64,000 nucleotides of DNA from Gambelia wislizenii (GCA_030847615.1 JAUMIR010000002.1:197701809-197765808); one strand, 5' to 3'; positions 42,593 through 54,821 are shown, numbered from the stretch's first letter. Numbers and translations: made by a program. Notes: generated by a model from the letters alone, not told the origin.

Positions 42593-43317
42593 GTGCTGGG
42601 AGTATGGGCCAGGTTCCCTCTGGCTCCCCCCCACCCACACTGACATTAGCCTTCAGAGCTTTTTGAACCTGTTGTGACTAATATAACCTGAAGAGATAGC
42701 ATATTTCCTTATGTGGCAAGTAACAGTGCTTTTCAATCTTGCAGCTATGGGCCTATACATGATAACTGAATGACAACATCTCATAACAAGAAGGAAAGGT
42801 GAAGAGTTTGTTTCATATTAGCAGAAAATGTGAGAAGAGCAATTTCTCAAAGGTAAACTGAAATGAAGGAAGACCACCAAGAAAGAAAATCAGGCTTTGT
42901 TCACACATTAAATCTGGTACAGTGGCATCTTAATGTGTGTTTATGCAGTCACTTGCTACATACATGTCTTCTTTATTTCCATTTGTTTTTTCTATTCCCC
43001 AGCTGTTTAGCCTGATGGAAATATCTTGCTAATGATCTTTGGCCTTTATGAAAAGGGGGAAGAAGCCTTAGGCTCTGATCCAAATGCAGGCCTCCTGGGT
43101 GCCCAATGATTGTGTCCTTCCCCAAGATGCCATCATTTGATGGTTTTACAGGTATGATACAGCCCTCCTGCATTTAAAAGGTTGAAGTACCTTTTCTGAA
43201 GCTTAATTACTGGCAATTTGGAATGTAAATCATTGACTATTTGTACTTATTTGGAAGGTGCCTTAAGCAGTTGATGGCTTGGTTCCACAAACCTTACTAT
43301 GGTCTTCGTCCCATTCA
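42593..43317. other. Unannotated DNA
   Basis: No exon or repeat terminus recognised. Confidence 0.4.
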
Positions 43318-43531
43318 ATTATTACATTACACTGTTATAGTGCTATTATTCCACTTTAACTGCTATGGCTGCCTCCTGTGGAATTCTGGGGTTTGTAGTT
43401 TAGTGAAGCCTATGAGCTCTCTGGCTGAGAATGCTAAATGCTCCTCCCTAAACTGCAAATCCCAAAATTCCACAGGAGGCAGCCATAGCAGTTAAAGTGG
43501 AATAATAGCACTATAACAGTGTAGTGTGATA
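43318..43531. mobile_element. Palindromic MITE (family P)
   Basis: A near-perfect hairpin of about 214 bp: 'tacactgttatagtgctatt', 'ccactttaactgctatggct' and 'gcctcctgtggaattctggg' are all present in inverse on the right arm, ending 'ataacagtgtagtgtgata'. The loop is near 43425. Confidence 0.8.
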
Positions 43532-43602
43532 ATTTTGTTGACCCTGTTATCAAGTCTGTAGATCTGTATAGCAAAACAGAAGGGCAAACAGATAACCAGA
43601 CA

Positions 43603-43832
43603 CATGTTGTTGTATACCTTCAAGTTGTTTCCAATGCACAATGATCTATCACAGGGTTTCATGGCAAGATTTATTCAGAGGTGGTTCACCATTGTTTTCC
43701 TCTGGGGCTGAGAAAGTGTGACTTGCCCAAGGTCAGCCAGTGGGTTTCCATGGCTGAGCAGAGATTTGAAACCTGCACTCCTGTACCCCTAGTCCAACAT
43801 GCAAACCACTACTCCACACTGGTTCTCAATCA
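43603..43832 (-). mobile_element. tRNA-derived SINE (family S)
   Basis: The complement of the family S order: 'ataccttcaagttgtttcc', 'ttcatggcaagatttattc', 'gtgacttgcccaaggtcagc', and a tRNA-like head 'aaaccactactccacactgg'. The copy is full length but diverged. Confidence 0.8.
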
Positions 43833-43973
43833 GACACACACCTTAAATTAAGCTTTAATCTATAATCAGAAACACAAATTCAATTATACAGTAGTTTAGA
43901 ATTCTTACTTTTAGACAGCTGTTCGAGGTATAATTACTTAAACCTAGTTCTACTGAAATCAATCACTCTTCGT

Positions 43974-44072
43974 TGTTCTTGTGTGCCTTCAAGTCATTTC
44001 TGACTTATGGCAACCTTAAGGCAACCCTATTGGAGGGTTTTCTTGGCAAGATTTGTTCATCATCCGGGCTTC
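43974..44072 (-). mobile_element. SINE (family S) 3' fragment
   Basis: Only the 3' half of the family S SINE is present ('gtgtgccttcaagtcatttc', 'ttttcttggcaagatttg'). It is truncated at about 44060. Confidence 0.75.
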
Positions 44073-44149
44073 CCAATTACTTTGTAGTGTAATCAAAATA
44101 TTTAAGACTTATATTATGACAGTTGACATATGCTCTATTCCAGAAAATA

Positions 44150-44275
44150 GGTCCTACTCATTCAATCAATCAGACAGAAAAATAGGTCCTACTCATTCAA
44201 TCAATCAGACAGAAAAATAGGTCCTACTCATTCAATCAATCAGAAAGCTCCTCCTCCTCCTCCTCCTCCTCCTCT
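44150..44275. repeat. 35-bp tandem repeat (three units) and (TCC)n
   Basis: The unit 'aaaataggtcctactcattc' continuing to 'aatcaatcagacag' occurs three times in direct succession from 44143 to 44245, almost without change. A pure TCC run follows at 44249-44275. The TCC tract abuts the 3' end of the L2 fragment. Confidence 0.85.
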
Positions 44276-46010
44276 TCCTATCCCACCTTTGCCCAGTTTG
44301 GGACTCAAAGCAGCTTACAACAAATTTAAAAATAATTAAAAATCCACAGGATACAAACGTTAAAACAAGATGAACCTATCAAAAAAATTAAAATCAGATT
44401 AAAAACACATATCCTAAAACATGCACACACACACCAGCTCAACAGTTAGCAAGATCCAGCACATTATTTTGATGGGACAGGCCTTAAATAAAACATCACA
44501 TGCCTGTCTAAACAGACATGTCTTTCTTGTGTGCAAAAAGAAAGTAGGGTGGGTGCCAGTCTTACTTCTCTGGGAAGTAGTCCAGAGCCTGGGGGCAGCC
44601 ATTGAGAAGGCCCTCTCCTGTGTCCCCACCAGATGTGACTGTGATTGTGGAGGGACAGAGAGAAGGGCCTTCCCAGCAGATCTGAAAGCATGGGCTGGTT
44701 TGTAAGGGAAAATATGGTCCTTCAAATAACCTGGGCCTGAGCTGTATAGGGCTTTATAGGTCAAAACCAGCATTCTGAATTGTGCATGGAAATAGACTGG
44801 CAGCCAGTGAAACTGGCAGCCAGTGAAACTGTTGCAACAAGGAACTTGTGTGTTCCCTGAACCAGCCCCAGCTAGTAATCTGACTGCAGTTCTTTGGATC
44901 AGTTGAAGGTTCCAAATACTCTTCAAAGGCAGCCCCATGCAGAGTGCATCACAATAATCCAACCAGGATGTAACTAAGGCATGCGTCACTATGGCCAGAT
45001 CTGACATCTCAAGGAACAGGTGCAGCTAGCGCACAAGCTTTAACTGTTCAAAGTACTCCTAGCCACTGCTGAAACCTGAGCTTCCAGGCTCAGAGGTGAA
45101 TGTAGGAGTACTCCCAAGCATCTTCAAGGGGAGTGTTACCCCATCCAGCACAGGCTGATTCCCTATTCTCTGATCTGCCTTCCAACTGACCTGGAGGACT
45201 TCTGTCTTGTCTGGATTCAGTTTCAATCTGTTCACTCTCATTCAGTCCATTACTGATGCCAGTCACCAATTTATGACCAGAACAACTTCCTTGGGGTATG
45301 GTGGAAAGCAGTGATAGACTTTGGTGTCATCCACATACTGATGGCACCAAACTGCAAAATTCCGGACCACCTCTCCTGGCGGTTTCATGTTAAATAGCAT
45401 GGGGGACAGAACCAAGCCCTGAGGGACCCTTGGGCCAATAGCCAAGAAGTCAAGCAGGAGTCCCCCAGCATTACCTTTTGGGTTCAATCCTCCAGGAAGG
45501 AATGGAGCCACAGTAAAATAGTGCCCCCAAGTCCCATTCCAGCAAGGCTACCCAGAAAGATATCATGGTCAATGTTACTGAAAGCTGCTGAGAGGTTCAG
45601 CAGAACCAACAGGAACACTCCCTCATCTAGCTCCTGGTGTAGCTCATCCACCAAGGCAAACAAAGCCAACTCTGTCCCATAACCGGGCCTGAAAACAGAT
45701 TGAAATGGATCACGATAATCCATCTCATCCAGAAACTCCTGGAGCTGGGAGGCCACTACTCTTTCCAGAACCTTTCCCCAAAATGGAATGTTAGAAACTG
45801 GCTGATGATTATTCAGAATGGTGGGATCCAGGGAAGGCTTTTTAAATAATGGTTTTATAACAGCCTCCTTCAGGCAAGCTGGAGCTCTGCCTTGTTTTAG
45901 TGAGGCATTAACCACTCTCTTTTCCCACTCAGCCCACCCCCCCCTAGCCTTTTTAATAAGCCAGGAAGGGCAAGGGTCTAACCTACATGTGGTGGCTCTC
46001 ATTCATCCAA
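44276..46010 (-). pseudogene. L2-type LINE, RT to 3' end, old copy
   Basis: The minus strand starts near 46005 with 'CPSWLIKKARGGWAEW', then 'AVIKPLFKKPSLDP' and 'HQPVSNIPFWGKVLERVV' (RT motif region, with the usual RPVS/RPIS read as QPVS). 'GYGTELALFALVDELHQELD' and 'LLNLSAAFSNIDHDIFL' follow (motif A, normally LDLSAAFDT, here decayed). Next come 'GPRVPQGLVLSPMLFNM' (motif B), 'WCHQYVDDTKVY' (45350; catalytic YADD read as YVDD), 'LNPDKTEVLQV' and the C-terminal 'MAAPRLW' block. Several frames are joined by shifts. The copy reaches its 3' tail at 44276. Confidence 0.85.
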
Positions 46011-46911
46011 GAATCCTGTCCACATCCTCAGGTTGCACAAACTGAAAAGAATTTATTGCCACTGGACAAGCAGGGGCCAAAGTTACATCATTAATTATAG
46101 CATCTGAGTCAGAGTGGATCCACAGTTCCAAGCAAGTTGTTCACAGCAGACACTTTGCATAGGACCTAAATCAAGGGTAGGCAACCTCTTCCAGGCCAAG
46201 AGCCAAGTTCAGTTTCAACAAAGGTCTTGGAAGGAATGCATTCCAATGATGAGTAGAGCCAATAGTGAAGGGTTGGGACCAAAAAATGCATGTTTATTTC
46301 AGTTTATTGCAAATAGGGATCAAAAGAGTGTTCCTGATTATTCATTCTCAGGTTGAAAAACAGGTTTCTTGAAAGTTGGAAAATGCCATCAGGAAGAATA
46401 ATAGACCAGTGAGAATTTTGCGCAATTTCTCCTGGCATTTGGACATCCCGAAGTGTTGCTGAAGAATTATTCTGTGAAGAAAAACACATTTTTATTTTGC
46501 ATAAAACTCAGTTTTCTGTAAAGAAAACACATTTCCTGCACAGAAAACACTATTTCCTATGCCAGAAACCTGTTTTCTTTACAGAAAATAGGTTTTAAAA
46601 AGGCAGCCACAAAAACAAAAACCCACATTTTTTTTTCTCTGCAGAAGAATGCTTCCACAACATCTCAGTATTTTCAAATATGGGGAGAATACTGCAGAAT
46701 AACATTTGTTTTCTGCTGCAGCATGGACAAAAACTACCATAATTATTCCTCTTCACGTGTGATTTCTGTACATTTTGTATAACAGAATGAGTGTAGAATG
46801 AGCATTTGTTAACAAATTTTTACCTAAGTTGATACACTTAAACTTAAAGTGAACATCACACTGACATTGTGAACATTTTCATACATTTTGGACTGGTCAG
46901 CAGACTTTAGC
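46011..46911. other. Unannotated DNA, possible hAT remnant
   Basis: 'caagggtaggcaacctcttcc' at 46172 resembles a hAT end. No right end found. Otherwise there is A-rich sequence with repeated 'cagaaaac' and 'ttttct' motifs at 46500-46600. Confidence 0.35.
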
Positions 46912-47135
46912 AGCACATTCACACTATTCAGTTACAGAGCTATGATTCCTCTTTAAGTGCCATGGCTGCATCCTGTGGAATCCTGGGGTTTGTAGTTCAC
47001 TCAGAGACACCAGAGGAACTCCCTGCTGAGAATTCTGAATGCCTGCCCTTACATGTAAAATCCCAGGATTCCACAGGATGTCTCCATAGCAGTTAAGGTG
47101 GAATAATAGCACTATAATTGTGTAGTGTGAGTTGT
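46912..47135. mobile_element. Palindromic MITE (family P)
   Basis: The left arm 'tcacactattcagttacag' through 'ggaatcctggggtttgtag' is repeated in inverse on the right, ending 'ctataattgtgtagtgtga'. Moderately diverged, loop near 47020. Confidence 0.75.
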
Positions 47136-48614
47136 CGCCAGGTTTTTTTTTTCAATGGATGATTTTGGTCTATTTTGTATGGCACCTGGCTTGAAACAAA
47201 TTTTAAGGGTGGTGGGTACCACCATTCCAAACTGCATTTCATTCAAATCATAAGTAAAATCATCAACATCAGTCTGGGCAATGCTCTAAGTAGAGTTTTG
47301 AATCATGTAATTTATTAGGTTACATTCTGGGGATTCTGGGAGTGTAGTCCAAAAAATAATAATAAATTCCCCCAAGCTTTGCATTTTGATGCACATCAGG
47401 CTAAAAGACCAGCAGGTCCATGCCCTCCTACAGTCTTGCACAATAATCAATCTTGTTCCTTATCCCTTTGAAATGGCCACAGGTCTGGCAGAAAAAAAAA
47501 CCCTACTGTATTTTAACAAACTATGCTAGGTTTGCCAAATATTTAGCAACAGCTGCTTGCCAAGCCTAATTAAATTACCTTGGTGGTCAAATTAAGCACC
47601 TACTCTTTGCCCTTTACCTCATCTGACCTAAAGGTGAGTGAATGGATTTTTGCTTACACTGGTACATTTTCTTCACTCCTGCGTACAGTTAAGGTCACCT
47701 AACAGGATTCAGTCCTGTTGGATGACATGCCGCAATGTTACCACCATAGCTTTGGGGTATCTGAGGACAAGTATCTCTGTGGCTCGCGGCACACTGGAGG
47801 ATGGAATTGTACACACCCTTCCTTAGGGTTTAGCATGACTCCATGATGGCTAGCCCAAAAGATGTTCAATCGTCACTTGAACATTTAGAGCTCTTGTAGG
47901 GCTTTCTATCAGTAGGGTAGAAGTGCAACACGCATGATTACTAATGAGAGCTTAAAGCGGGCATTGCCTAAGCCAAGTTATGCAACCTAGTTATGTAAGT
48001 GGTAATGGAAGTGGGAGAGTCCATCGCATATTCTTTCCTGCATTTGGTTTCACCCTATGGCATGAGAAAAACATTAATAAGGAACAAAATACCAGAGCAG
48101 GCAAGTGGTATACAATGCCACCTACTAATTTGTATGCATCATTTTCAAATTTCACTGGAGGAGTCTCAAGATGAAGGAAGGTGCTGAAGCACTCAATGGT
48201 GTAAAGACAACATCCTTGTGTAGTACACTCCCTCCTGTTGGCAAGCTCTGTAGGCCTTGGGGAAGATAATGAAGGAGAGAGAGAGAGAGAGAGGATGAGC
48301 AAACTTCTTGGTGTAGAAACACTGAGAGAGTGAGAGGCGTCATGCACCGCTGATGTCGCTCGGCTGATGTCTTTGAAATTGGTTTTATTAGGTAGTAAAT
48401 GGATTTTCACTGGATGGGAGGAGAGGTGTATATTTCTATACAGGCCTGTTTCCCACCACACATGACACTTCAAGGAATGGAGAAAAACGCCAAAGTCTTG
48501 GAGCTGGGCTGGCATCAGTTTCCTGCTCTTGTAAGGTAGTCAAAAGACACCCCAAGAAAGCAATACAAAACAATACCTCCCACAAAAGCCGTCCAGATCA
48601 GTTTTACAATGTTT
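47136..48614. other. Unannotated DNA
   Basis: No exon confirmed. The 174-residue minus frame at 47991-48515 has a Ser/Leu-rich low-complexity middle caused by a (GA)n tract at 48274-48292, so I treat it as chance. The section around 47520-47640 is rich in TAATTA-type motifs and a CAGCTG box, but function cannot be judged from sequence alone. Confidence 0.35.
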
Positions 48615-48825
48615 AGGTGCTCTGGCCAAATTCACACTACACAAATAATGCAGCTTGAAACTGGATTATTTGCCATGGCTCCTTCCTATGGATTCCTGGG
48701 ATTTGTAGTTTTACAAGGTCTTTAGCCTGCTCTGCCAAAGAGTGCTGGTGCCTCACAAAACTACAAATCCCAGGATTCCGTAGGAAGAAGCCTGGATTAA
48801 GGGGGTATTCCCCAAGTCTGGTGTG
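48615..48825. mobile_element. Palindromic MITE (family P), right arm altered
   Basis: The left arm 'cacactacacaaataatgc' to 'ggattcctgggatttgtag' is normal. The right arm pairs down to 'gattccgtaggaagaagcc' and then diverges, ending in 'gtctggtgtgaataaggcc'. Confidence 0.65.
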
Positions 48826-48837
48826 AATAAGGCCCTA

Positions 48838-48965
48838 CAGCATATGTCGCTATTGCATCAGATTTGGGAGAAAGGCCACACACACCTCGTGTGGCATTAT
48901 TGGTCTGGGTTTGTTGCCGGGGGGGGGGGATTCCAGGTTTGTCACTAGTGTAGTCAAACCTTTGG
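48838..48965 (-). mobile_element. TIR element, family C-c, end fragment
   Basis: Its complement matches the first part of the element at 62893: 'gtctacactagtgaaaactc' there corresponds to 'tcactagtgtagtc' here, with shared 'gggagaaaggccaca' and 'atttggg' blocks. Only one end is present. A G-run of 10 lies near 48919. Confidence 0.55.
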
Positions 48966-49432
48966 AAATTTTGAAGCATTTTCTTCCCCAATTGTAGCCC
49001 ATGTTCTTTTCTTTTCTTTTTTAAAACGATTTTTCTTGAAGAAATTTAAAAATAATGAGTAATGCAAGGAGCTGTTTTTTGTAACAGCAACGAGTTATTG
49101 TGTGTCTGTGTCTCTCTGTGTATATGCTTTGCAATGAGTTAAAGAATGTATTACTTGGAAAAAGTAACCTTCCAAGGTCTGGGAGAAATGAATTGGGGGA
49201 AAAAAATCATGTGACTTTCAAAGGATAACTGAGTTTTTGCACAATTTTGGTTCAATTGTTTGATAATAGACCACTTCAATAGGCAACAAAAAGTAAATTG
49301 CATTAATTTCTCCCCACTCTTAGATGACAGTTTAGCTTAAGTTACCTCAAGAGCTGGTGAAGGTTGTAAACCAAGATGCCTTCAGTTCAAAGCCCACTTC
49401 CTCTATAAACATCACTTGACAGCCCTGGGGCT

Positions 49433-50077
49433 TGTCTATACGGGGCAAGAAAATGTGAATTGGTGTGCAGTAACACCAATTTGCAGCAGCTTTCATTTGT
49501 CTCCACTATTTTTTAAGATCACAGGCATGCAAATATGGCATTTGTTGTTCAAACAGGCATACCTGTGAATCAAGATGGTGGGTGTGAGTGAATTACGTTT
49601 TTATTGTCACCAATTGCTGCTGTCGAACAATTTTTTTTTTAAAGCAAATCCAAGGTGTGGAAGTGCGATCTTCTGCTTACATAAACAGGAAAAAAAAGAA
49701 GAAAAAGGTTGTTTTGTCACCTCAGTGCACAATTGCTACAGTGAAAATCCAACATGGCAGTTCCAGGCGCTGTCTTGCCGGCAAATGCCATCCCCTGTGC
49801 ACATCTGATCAATTAGCTTTCCACTTCATCTCTTATCAGGAAAGTGTAGCAAAGCTATTTGGTTGTTACAATGAGCAAGAATGTGCATTTCCCTCTGAGT
49901 TTTTTTAAAAAGTGAGGAAAAGCCACGAAGGCTTTTCCCACAGAGTATTTGGAGATTTTTGCCCCCTCCCTCTGAATACGGTGAAATGATATGGGATCAC
50001 ATTTGGACAAAACGTATTCTCCTTGAATTCCATGAGGAGTATTTTCACCATATAGATAAGCCCCAAGACAAGTCAGT
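49433..50077 (-). mobile_element. TIR element, family C-b
   Basis: The termini 'ggggcttgtctatacggg' and the complement of 'ggggcttatctatatgg' bracket 645 bp. Internal landmarks are 'gtgaatcaagatggtggg', which contains a YY1-like AAGATGG, 'caattagctttccac' (decayed CCAAT region) and 'ccacgaaggcttttcc'. It aligns with 52598-53208 in the same orientation and with 8930 and 53213 in reverse. No clean duplication at the flanks. Confidence 0.6.
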
Positions 50078-50861
50078 ATTTCTCAGCTATAATTCCTCAT
50101 CTACAATATTTTCTTTCTTTATTGTAAGGATTATTGAATGAGATAATGTGCCTCAATGTATTTCAAGCACTTGGGTGAACTATACAAACAGCTAAATATT
50201 AAAACTGAAACAAACAAATGTAGCATGAGCTCAACAAAAAGGATTTTGACTGGTATGGCAAAATTTTTGGGTGCCTTGGATTAATGGAACAACCGTAGGT
50301 GGGAAATATAACTTGAGAGACATAAAACACTTTTAATTGAATTGGTGGTAATTAGAAAGTAAGGGTTTCATGGGATTTTTTTTTTCATTTCAAGAAAATG
50401 AATTAGTAGGTTGAGGAAATAGAATCAACATCCTGTCATTATTGAGAAAGTAATTCTAAACCCTAAAATAAATTGTGATAAACAATACTGTGGTTTCATT
50501 AGAAAGGCTTCAGGTAAATCCTCTATTTCCTAAACTTCCCAGAGGAGTAATGCAGTCTGTATTCTGGGAACTTCCTCTGAGAAGTTTAAGAAATTAGTAT
50601 TATATGGGTTGTGCCTACACTCTTATTGTAAAGACATGGAGGAGTTTAGGTGCAACCCGCAGGTTACTCTTCTATTATTCCTCTTGTATTATTATGTGGA
50701 GCTTAAGTTTGAGGATGTAATCAAATTAACTATCTCTATGAAGAGATATGCAATAGGATGTATGGTTAGGTCAACATTAGGCCACACAGACTTCCTGTCT
50801 CAATGAGAGTGTGACAAAATTGGATTATATAACTCCTAATAACATCATTGGTGTCTGCTAG
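50078..50861. other. Unannotated DNA
   Basis: No exon or repeat terminus recognised. A weak inverted pair lies at 50518-50545 and 50566-50595 ('cttcccagaggag', 'cttcctctgagaag'). Confidence 0.4.
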
Positions 50862-51640
50862 ATGTAGACATTTGTGGCCTAGGCTGAGCTGAAACACAGC
50901 CTTGGCCTAAGCACTTTGGAGGAAACTGAGATACTGTTTATGTCTTCCAAGGGACTTTCTATGCAATGGGGAAAAAAACTATCTCTCCCCCCCCCCAAAA
51001 AATCTGGCACAATAAGGACACACCATTTGTGGCCCTATCTGCACCAAACTCAGGGTATAACATCTTTAACTCAGGTTTTAAAAACTTGCAGTTTTCTCCA
51101 GAATTTGCAGGAAACTCCAGAGAAAACCATGGTGTGAACAATGGCTCTGCTGTAGATTTGGTAGTGGGTGGAGAAGCAGGACAGATTGCTACCTGGCAGG
51201 CACTGCCATTTATCTCAAGAACAGTTAAATAGGGGGCAACTATGCTTGGCCAGGAAGGCAGAGCCCTGTTCAGGTCATTCAATCAATGGTGAGTGGGTAG
51301 CCCGATCAACCTCCTCACCATTGATCTCATGGCTGGGTGCCTCTGTTCTGATCTCAGAGTGAGCAACTGTGTGCCAAATAGGCTCTGCCATGAAAGTGCC
51401 TGGTTGGGAAGGCAGCAGCATCAGACCCACAGCAGCAGTGAATGGTGCAGAGTTGGGCTTTTGGCCAGGTAAGGTGTGGCACTTAACTCTGAGCCAGAGT
51501 AGTCCGAATTTCCTCTGGTGCAGTCTGGGCCAGAGCAGTTTGAATTTCATCCAGATGTTTACCCCAAGTGTAGCCCAGTCCTGAGCCTCATAATCTGCTG
51601 CTTGATAGGCCCATTTGGTTGGCAAAAAACCTGTGCAGAT
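50862..51640 (+). mobile_element. TIR element, family C-c
   Basis: Blocks 'ggccctatctgcaccaaact', 'aaaacttgcagttttctc', 'gtgtgaacaatggctctg' and 'ggcaggcactgcca' recur in the same order at 62993-63185. The left end 'agatgtagacatttgtgg' is decayed and the right end is unclear, so the boundaries are approximate. Confidence 0.5.
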
Positions 51641-51671
51641 GACTGTCCTTAGTGAAAGCTGCAGTGATTCA

Positions 51672-52301
51672 GGAGATTATCAGACGGGTCCTTTTACCCT
51701 GTTTCTGTCTCGCTACCCACCCTCCCGCCCCACTCCTATCTCTGCTACGGAATAAAATAAAAATGTTTGCACACTTACCTTCTAGCAAAACAGAAACAGC
51801 TCCCCCTCCCATCGGCAGCCCAGGAGTAAATGCAGCCAGAATAAAACTGCAATTACGATCCAGAAAGCAAATCCCGCCCATTCTTGCAAGAGAACGATCG
51901 CGCAGGAAATTTAAAAATAAAAAATAAACCAAATGTCAAAAACACAAAGCAAGCACCAAAACACTCTTTAAACACTACAAGTATCCCGGGGAGGGTTTTA
52001 AAAAAAAGGGTGTCACTTACCTCCTCATCCTGATCTCAACTGGAAGTGTTTAGCGTGGACTTTCCCCTGCGGCTGGCATCATGCCAGCATAACAAGACAA
52101 GAACAGGGCGCCTTTCAGACCACCCGTGATTCCGTAACAGAAATGGAACGGGTGGTCTATTAACAATTTTTCCTGTGAATAAAGAACAAAAACAAAAAAC
52201 GGAAACAGCACGGGATGGGGACGACGTTGTCTGAAAGAGAAAACCTTTCTCGGCCCTGTTCTGTTCCTGCCACGGAGTATTAAGCCCGTCTGATAATCTC
52301 C
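51672..52301. mobile_element. Fold-back-related element E10, 3-bp TSD (TCA)
   Basis: The ends GGAGATTATCAGACGGG and its exact complement are flanked by TCA (51669-51671, 52302-52304). The 630-bp interior is not a simple hairpin. It contains 'cttgcaagagaacgatcgcg' (a decayed TCTCGCGAGA-type motif, 51883-51902) and an A-rich tract. A minus-strand splice-donor-like GAGGTAAGTG (52013-52022) lies close to a GGAAGT motif. A right-arm inner box complement TCTGAAAG at 52230 is 59 bp from the outer box. An extra box CTTTCAGACC lies at 52112. Close kin of E11-E13 and E15. Confidence 0.85.
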
Positions 52302-52597
52302 TCAGACACGGCCCTCCTAGGTGACATCTACCACAGCACCTCAACAAATAACAGAGGAATAAGTCAGCTGTGTAGTGATAGAAACCAAGGGGCCAAACCC
52401 TGCAACATCAAGCAGGCAGCTAATGTGATGTGCTGTATAGCTGAAACTGCAAGGCCTCTGGATTTAAAACAAGCAAGTTAACTGTGGATAATCCAACTAG
52501 GAAGAAGATGGTACCTCTAGAATGAAGTGCCATTGAAAGATATATCTACAGACCAATGAAGGAAAGAGATGCATATTCTCCAACATTTCATGGATGA
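52302..52597. other. Spacer without recognised feature
   Basis: Nothing recognised between E10 and the next TIR element. Confidence 0.4.
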
Positions 52598-53208
52598 AAA
52601 CTAGGAGCCCATCTACACAAGGGGAAGAAAAATGGAGTACCTGGTAGTAATGGCATTTCGCAGCAGCAGTGACATGTCTTAATGGTGTTTATGGCCGCCG
52701 AAGCCTCCATAAGCCTTGCATTCTGGATGGAGCACACAAGTGATTTACGTGCATTAGTTCTTCATGGCCACTGATTTTTTTAAAGTCATCCAAGGTGTGT
52801 TGGAGTGATATTGTGATTTTCTGATTTCACAGGAAAGCCAAACAAAATATAACCACCCCATTTTATCACCTTAGCGAGTGAGCACTAAGGCAGATTTACA
52901 ACATGGCAGCAACGGGTGCTTACCCTGCTAGCAAGCCTTGCCCCTGCTGTCGCCTGGCCAATCAGCTTTGTGCTTTCCTTTGAACTGCTTGTTGTTGTCT
53001 CAAATTGCTAGTCCTAATGAGCAGAAATGTTCACCCCTCATGTTTTTTTAAAAAGTACTGGAAAAGCCACGAAGGCTTTTCCTGCATTGTTTTTCCCATT
53101 TTGGGCCCCGCTTTTTACAAACAGTGTGGATTGGTGCATGATGCCATTTAGACAGGTAGGATTCCCAACAAATTCAATGAGGATTTTTAAACCATTTAGA
53201 CAACCCCC
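52598..53208 (-). mobile_element. TIR element, family C-b
   Basis: The left terminus 'ggagcccatctacacaagg' and the right terminus 'ccatttagacaaccccc' bracket it. The interior aligns with 49433-50077, with 'gtcatccaaggtgtgttgg', 'ggccaatcagctttgtgc' (CCAAT box) and 'ccacgaaggcttttcctgc'. It stands tail to tail with the next copy at 53213. Confidence 0.6.
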
Positions 53209-53212
53209 AGGA

Positions 53213-53915
53213 CACATGTGGCTGGGCAACATCAGAGTGTGGTCAAGATGGCAAAAGTTATCAGTGAGGAAGAACACACAAGCTATGAGTGGCTGCAGAA
53301 ATTTCCTTTACCCCAAGCTGTCTTAATGGCATCCCGCATCATATCGCCATATTTGGAAGCGGGGGTTAAATACGCCATATACTCTTCAGGTTTTTTTTTT
53401 AAGCAGGGGGAAACATGCATTCCTGCTCATTGGGACAAGCAACGTGAATTGATTCGCTTTCCTATATGAGCAGAAGCTGAAAGCTGATTGGCTGGTCAAG
53501 TGTAGGGGACAGGGCTTGCTAACAAGGCAAGTGCCCAGAATGCCATCTTTTTTTTCCGCCATAGTGAGCAAGCACTAATGCAATAAAATGGGGGGTTGGT
53601 GGGTTTTGTTTGTTTGTTTGTTTTTCTGTTAAGGTGAAATATTGCTCTATTGCACCTTGGCAATAGTTTTTGTTTTTTTAATGCTGTTCAGTAGCAGCAA
53701 ATTGATACGGTAAGTAAAAATGTGAATAATTCACTCAAGGCCGCCATCTTGATTCACAGGCATGCCCATTTGCACAGCAGATGTGGATAGCTTCACATGC
53801 CTCTGATCTAACCCCCCCCCAAAAAAACCATTAAGACAAACCACAGCTGCTGCGAGTCACCTTTACTGCAGAGTATTCTGCTTCTTTTTGCCTCTTATAG
53901 ACAAGCCCTAGGAAG
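53213..53915 (+). mobile_element. TIR element, family C-b, inverse of the neighbour
   Basis: It runs the other way from 52598-53208: 'agctgattggctggtcaag', 'ggcttgctaacaaggcaag', 'ggccgccatcttgattcac' (YY1-like CCGCCATCTTG) and the right end 'cttatagacaagcccta'. The two copies make a loose inverted pair of about 1.3 kb. Confidence 0.6.
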
Positions 53916-54198
53916 CTTACGTGGCATGTGTTGCTCTGCCCTGCTGTGGGGGGAACACTTTGCATGGCCCAGAGATGTGGCCCACAGTCTGTCACCATTT
54001 CCTCTCAGTGTCTTCTACTTAAAGTGGTTTCCTTACTTTGAATAATAACAGGCATTGCTTGGAAATAATTTACTCCAAAATAATTTATTGTCCCTCATTT
54101 TTAAAGGTTTCAATGACAACAACAAAAAAATCATAGTTTTATTTGTTAAATGTGAGTGTTGTCATCTATGAGTAATGATCATAGAGCATAGAATCATA

Positions 54199-54818
54199 GG
54201 AGATTTTCACACGGGGCCAAAATGCCCCGTTACTGCCCCACTACCTCCTCTCCCGTTCCTGCCACGAAATAACATAAATCTTTCACACACTCACCTTAAT
54301 TCCGCAGCAGGAATGGGCTCCCCCTCCCCTTGCTGGCTGGCCGTAAATGCAGCCGTCGTAAGGCTGCTTTTACGACCGGCTGTCTGAAACGTTATCACGT
54401 TATCATGTGATAACGCCGGACGGTAAATTTAAAAAATAAAACTCCCCCAAACATAAAATCAGTTCACCAAGCACAAAAACACTCTTTCAATCACATAATC
54501 AAAACAGGGAGGGTAAAATAAAGGGTGCCACTTACCTGGATGTCCAGATCATACCAGGAAGTGCTTGGAATGGACCTCCCCTCCGTGGCTGTCATTTCGG
54601 AACAGGAACGGGGCTCCTGTTCACACACCTGTGATTTCGTTATAACAACGGAACGGGAGGTCTATTCACGATGAAACTCGTGATTACGTTGTTCTGGAAC
54701 AGTCACGGGAGTAAGATGGATGCAGGACAGAACGGGGTCAACGTTGTCCGAAAGGGAAAACCTTTCCCGACCCTGTTCTGTTCCTGCCACGGGATATATA
54801 GCCCGTGTGAAAATCTCC
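54199..54818. mobile_element. Fold-back-related element E11, 3-bp TSD (ATA)
   Basis: The ends GGAGATTTTCACACGGG and its complement are flanked by ATA (54196-54198, 54819-54821). Interior landmarks match E10: 'ctgttcctgccacgg' arms, an A-rich middle, and a minus-strand CCAGGTAAGTG (54528-54538) next to GGAAGT. The right-arm inner box complement GTCCGAAAGG is 59 bp from the outer one. A left inner box TTTCACACAC (54281) copies this element's own outer variant TTTTCACACGG at 76 bp. Confidence 0.85.
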
Positions 54819-54821
54819 ATA

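Noticed and set aside
47991..48515. A 174-residue minus-strand frame
   Set aside because: Low-complexity Ser/Leu runs come from a (GA)n tract; no domain, no splice context, no paralogue in the window.
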